Shown in pieces: positions 13,908-15,211 of a stretch of DNA of 15,211 nucleotides. The translations under genes and the position numbers were made by a program. The notes beneath the pieces were generated by a model. That model saw nothing but the letters and a program-made list of their open reading frames with translations. It did no database searches and was not told where the DNA came from. The DNA comes from Acidobacteriota bacterium. Its GTDB lineage: Bacteria; Acidobacteriota; Polarisedimenticolia; Gp22-AA2. Location of the stretch: assembly GCA_016177515.1 (NCBI GenBank), contig JACOUZ010000297.1, positions 1 to 15,211 on the forward strand. The letters are read 5' to 3'. Position 1 is the stretch's first letter; each line of letters starts with the position of its first letter.

Positions 13908-14264
13908 ATGCCCGAGAAACCCGCCGTCCTGCCGGACGACGTCGTGTCGGCGCGCCTGGAAAGGGAGCTGCCGGGGTGGAAGCTGCAGGACGGCTGGATC
14001 CGCCGCAAGTACAGCACCGACGGCTGGCCGACCACGCTGATGCTGGTCAACGCCATCGGCTTTCTCAGCGAGGCGGCCTACCACCATCCCGACCTGGAGG
14101 TCACCTGGGGCAAGCTCTGGGTCAAGCTGAAGACGCACGCCTCAGGCGGCATCACCGAGAGGGACTTCGCCCTGGCGAAGGAGATCGAGGAGCACGCCCT
14201 CTGGAGGCCGGCCGCGGGCTCGGCGATGGAGGGGACGCCGAACAAGTTCGTGCATAGCAAGTAG
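13908..14264 (+). CDS. Pterin-4a-carbinolamine dehydratase-like protein
   Basis: The 118-residue product matches the pterin-4a-carbinolamine dehydratase (PCD/DCoH/PhhB) family, which dehydrates 4a-hydroxytetrahydropterin. The active-site pattern is complete: YHHPDLEVTW (58-67, His59 and His60) and LKTHASGGITERDFALA (74-90, His77). A C-terminal extension (about 98-118, ending NKFVHSK) goes beyond the usual 95-105-residue enzyme. Start: ATG 13908 with a strong GGGAGGTGA. No phenylalanine hydroxylase is nearby, so the classical recycling role is not supported by context. The fae-like gene 21 bases upstream points to another reduced pterin, perhaps a tetrahydromethanopterin-type cofactor or its adduct; this is inference. 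It is cytosolic. Confidence 0.88.
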   Translation: MPEKPAVLPDDVVSARLERELPGWKLQDGWIRRKYSTDGWPTTLMLVNAIGFLSEAAYHHPDLEVTWGKLWVKLKTHASGGITERDFALAKEIEEHALWRPAAGSAMEGTPNKFVHSK

Positions 14265-14277
14265 GCACGCGCGCCGC

Positions 14278-14760
14278 ATGACGGCACTCTTGAGGTTCGT
14301 CCACCTTCTGGCGCTCGGGGTCTGGGTCGGGAGCGTCGTCTTGTTCTCGTTCGTCACCGCACCCGCCCTGTTCGGCGCCTTGCCACGCGACCTGGCCGGG
14401 CGGGCGGTGTCGGCGATTTTTCCCCGCTACTACGCCCTGGGCGCCGCCTGCGGAGCGCTCGCCCTCCTGTCGGGACTGCTTCTGGGAGCCAGGCAGGCGG
14501 TCTGGGGACGGCTCCTCGCCGCCGAGATGGTCCTGCTTCTGCTCATGACCGGAATCGTTGTGTACGCCGGCCGTGTGGTCCTGCCGCAGGCGGGCCGGGC
14601 GCGCCTGGCCCTTCTCTCCCCCGAAGGCACTCCCGCCTACGACGCGGCCAAGGCGCGCTTCGACGCGCTGCACCGGCGCTCGGTCCTCCTGAACGGGACG
14701 GTGCTGGTCCTGGGCGTCGTGTCGATCGCCCTGGTCGCCCTGCAGAAGCCGCGCCCGTAG
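14278..14760 (+). CDS. DUF4149 (TMEM205-like) membrane protein
   Basis: The 160-residue integral membrane protein has four predicted helices (about 3-30, 52-71, 78-98 and 136-156). It begins FVHLLALGVWVGSVVLFSFV, the HxxxxxxWxGxxxF pattern of DUF4149/TMEM205-like proteins, and FDALHRRSVLLNG (128-140) before the last helix also fits that family. The function of the family is unknown. It follows the pterin dehydratase by 13 bases and is probably co-transcribed, although the ATG at 14278 has no clear ribosome binding site and may rely on coupling. It converges on the next gene, 11 bases away. Confidence 0.82.
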   Translation: MTALLRFVHLLALGVWVGSVVLFSFVTAPALFGALPRDLAGRAVSAIFPRYYALGAACGALALLSGLLLGARQAVWGRLLAAEMVLLLLMTGIVVYAGRVVLPQAGRARLALLSPEGTPAYDAAKARFDALHRRSVLLNGTVLVLGVVSIALVALQKPRP

Positions 14761-14771
14761 GTCCGCGCCGC

Positions 14772-15194
14772 TCAGTCGCGATACAGCCAGGCGGCGATGA
14801 GCGTCGCGATGACCGCCCCCAGCCCCAGCTCGATGGCCCAGCAGAACGGGAAGATCCGGCCGAACGTGGCCCAGGCGGCGGTGCCAAAGTTGCTCGGGAG
14901 GGCGGCCGCGAACCCCAGCATCACGCCCACCTTCAGCGCCGTCAGCGGCCCCTGCCCCCAGGCGGCGCGCGCCACGGCATACAGCGTGGCGCCGATCCAG
15001 GAGAGGACGAACAGGATCAGGATCCAGATTCCCAGGAAACCCGGGATCCGCGGCTCGTTCTGGAACAGGCCCGCCGCCTGCGCCAGCTCGTAGCGCCTCG
15101 CGAGGACGGCCATGTTGATCCCCATGCTCAGGACGGTCCAGGCCACGCCTCCGGCCAAAGCGCCGATCAGGACCCGCTTGCTGTTGACGGCCAT
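14772..15194 (-). CDS. Small four-helix integral membrane protein, unknown function
   Basis: The 140-residue product has hydrophobic segments at about 7-29, 52-75, 85-101 and 113-137, with a short polar loop after the first helix (RRYELAQAAGLFQNEPRIPG). It looks like a small inner-membrane protein with four helices. The start ATG 15194 has a good GGAGGTGG upstream, close to the window edge, and the frame ends AAWLYRD. I cannot place it in a named family with confidence. No catalytic motif is visible. It is convergent with the DUF4149 gene, so the two share no operon. Confidence 0.8.
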   Translation of the reverse strand: MAVNSKRVLIGALAGGVAWTVLSMGINMAVLARRYELAQAAGLFQNEPRIPGFLGIWILILFVLSWIGATLYAVARAAWGQGPLTALKVGVMLGFAAALPSNFGTAAWATFGRIFPFCWAIELGLGAVIATLIAAWLYRD

Positions 15195-15211
15195 GCGCCA
15201 CCTCCATGGAA

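Overview
This window is GC-rich (by eye close to 70%) and densely packed bacterial chromosome. No stretch longer than about 150 bases lacks a gene, and I see no tRNA, rRNA, CRISPR array, insertion sequence or phage gene. Codon third positions are almost all G or C, so long spurious antisense reading frames are common. The von Willebrand factor A protein resembles the VWA family that is expanded in Acidobacteriota. Together with an ECF sigma/anti-sigma/DUF4097 operon and HEAT-repeat proteins, this suggests an Acidobacteriota-like soil or sediment bacterium, probably from a metagenome. That placement is inference, with moderate confidence.

Region 1 (1-2956, minus strand) is a tightly overlapping operon. 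It runs from an ECF sigma factor to a membrane anti-sigma factor with an external HEAT-repeat domain, then a secreted DUF4097 repeat protein, then the first 34 codons of another exported protein cut by the window edge. It looks like a self-contained envelope-signalling unit. Region 2 (3031-5025, minus) is a lone soluble PAS-PAS-histidine kinase-receiver hybrid with a recognisable promoter upstream.

Region 3 (5164-8932, minus) is a probable three-gene transcription unit. It encodes an exported VWA plus HEAT-repeat protein, an L-glutamate-gamma-semialdehyde (P5C) dehydrogenase and a macro-domain ADP-ribose hydrolase or deacetylase. A small orphan gene (8992-9297, plus) diverges from it across a short intergenic region in which the same two hexamers can be read as promoters on both strands.

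Region 4 (9368-13189) holds a CorA-type Mg2+/Co2+ channel, a divergent lipoprotein amidohydrolase of the YtcJ type, and a convergent homoserine-dehydrogenase-family enzyme. Region 5 (13332-14760, plus) is a small operon: a formaldehyde-activating-enzyme (Fae) homologue, a pterin-4a-carbinolamine dehydratase-like protein and a DUF4149 membrane protein. By my hand alignment the Fae homologue lacks the family's conserved histidine. A four-helix membrane protein (14772-15194, minus) closes the window.

The most unusual items are the divergent Fae homologue paired with a pterin dehydratase, the anti-sigma factor carrying HEAT repeats beside a DUF4097 beta-repeat protein, and the reciprocal divergent promoter pair. 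Several genes without a Shine-Dalgarno sequence appear to start at or next to the predicted transcription start.
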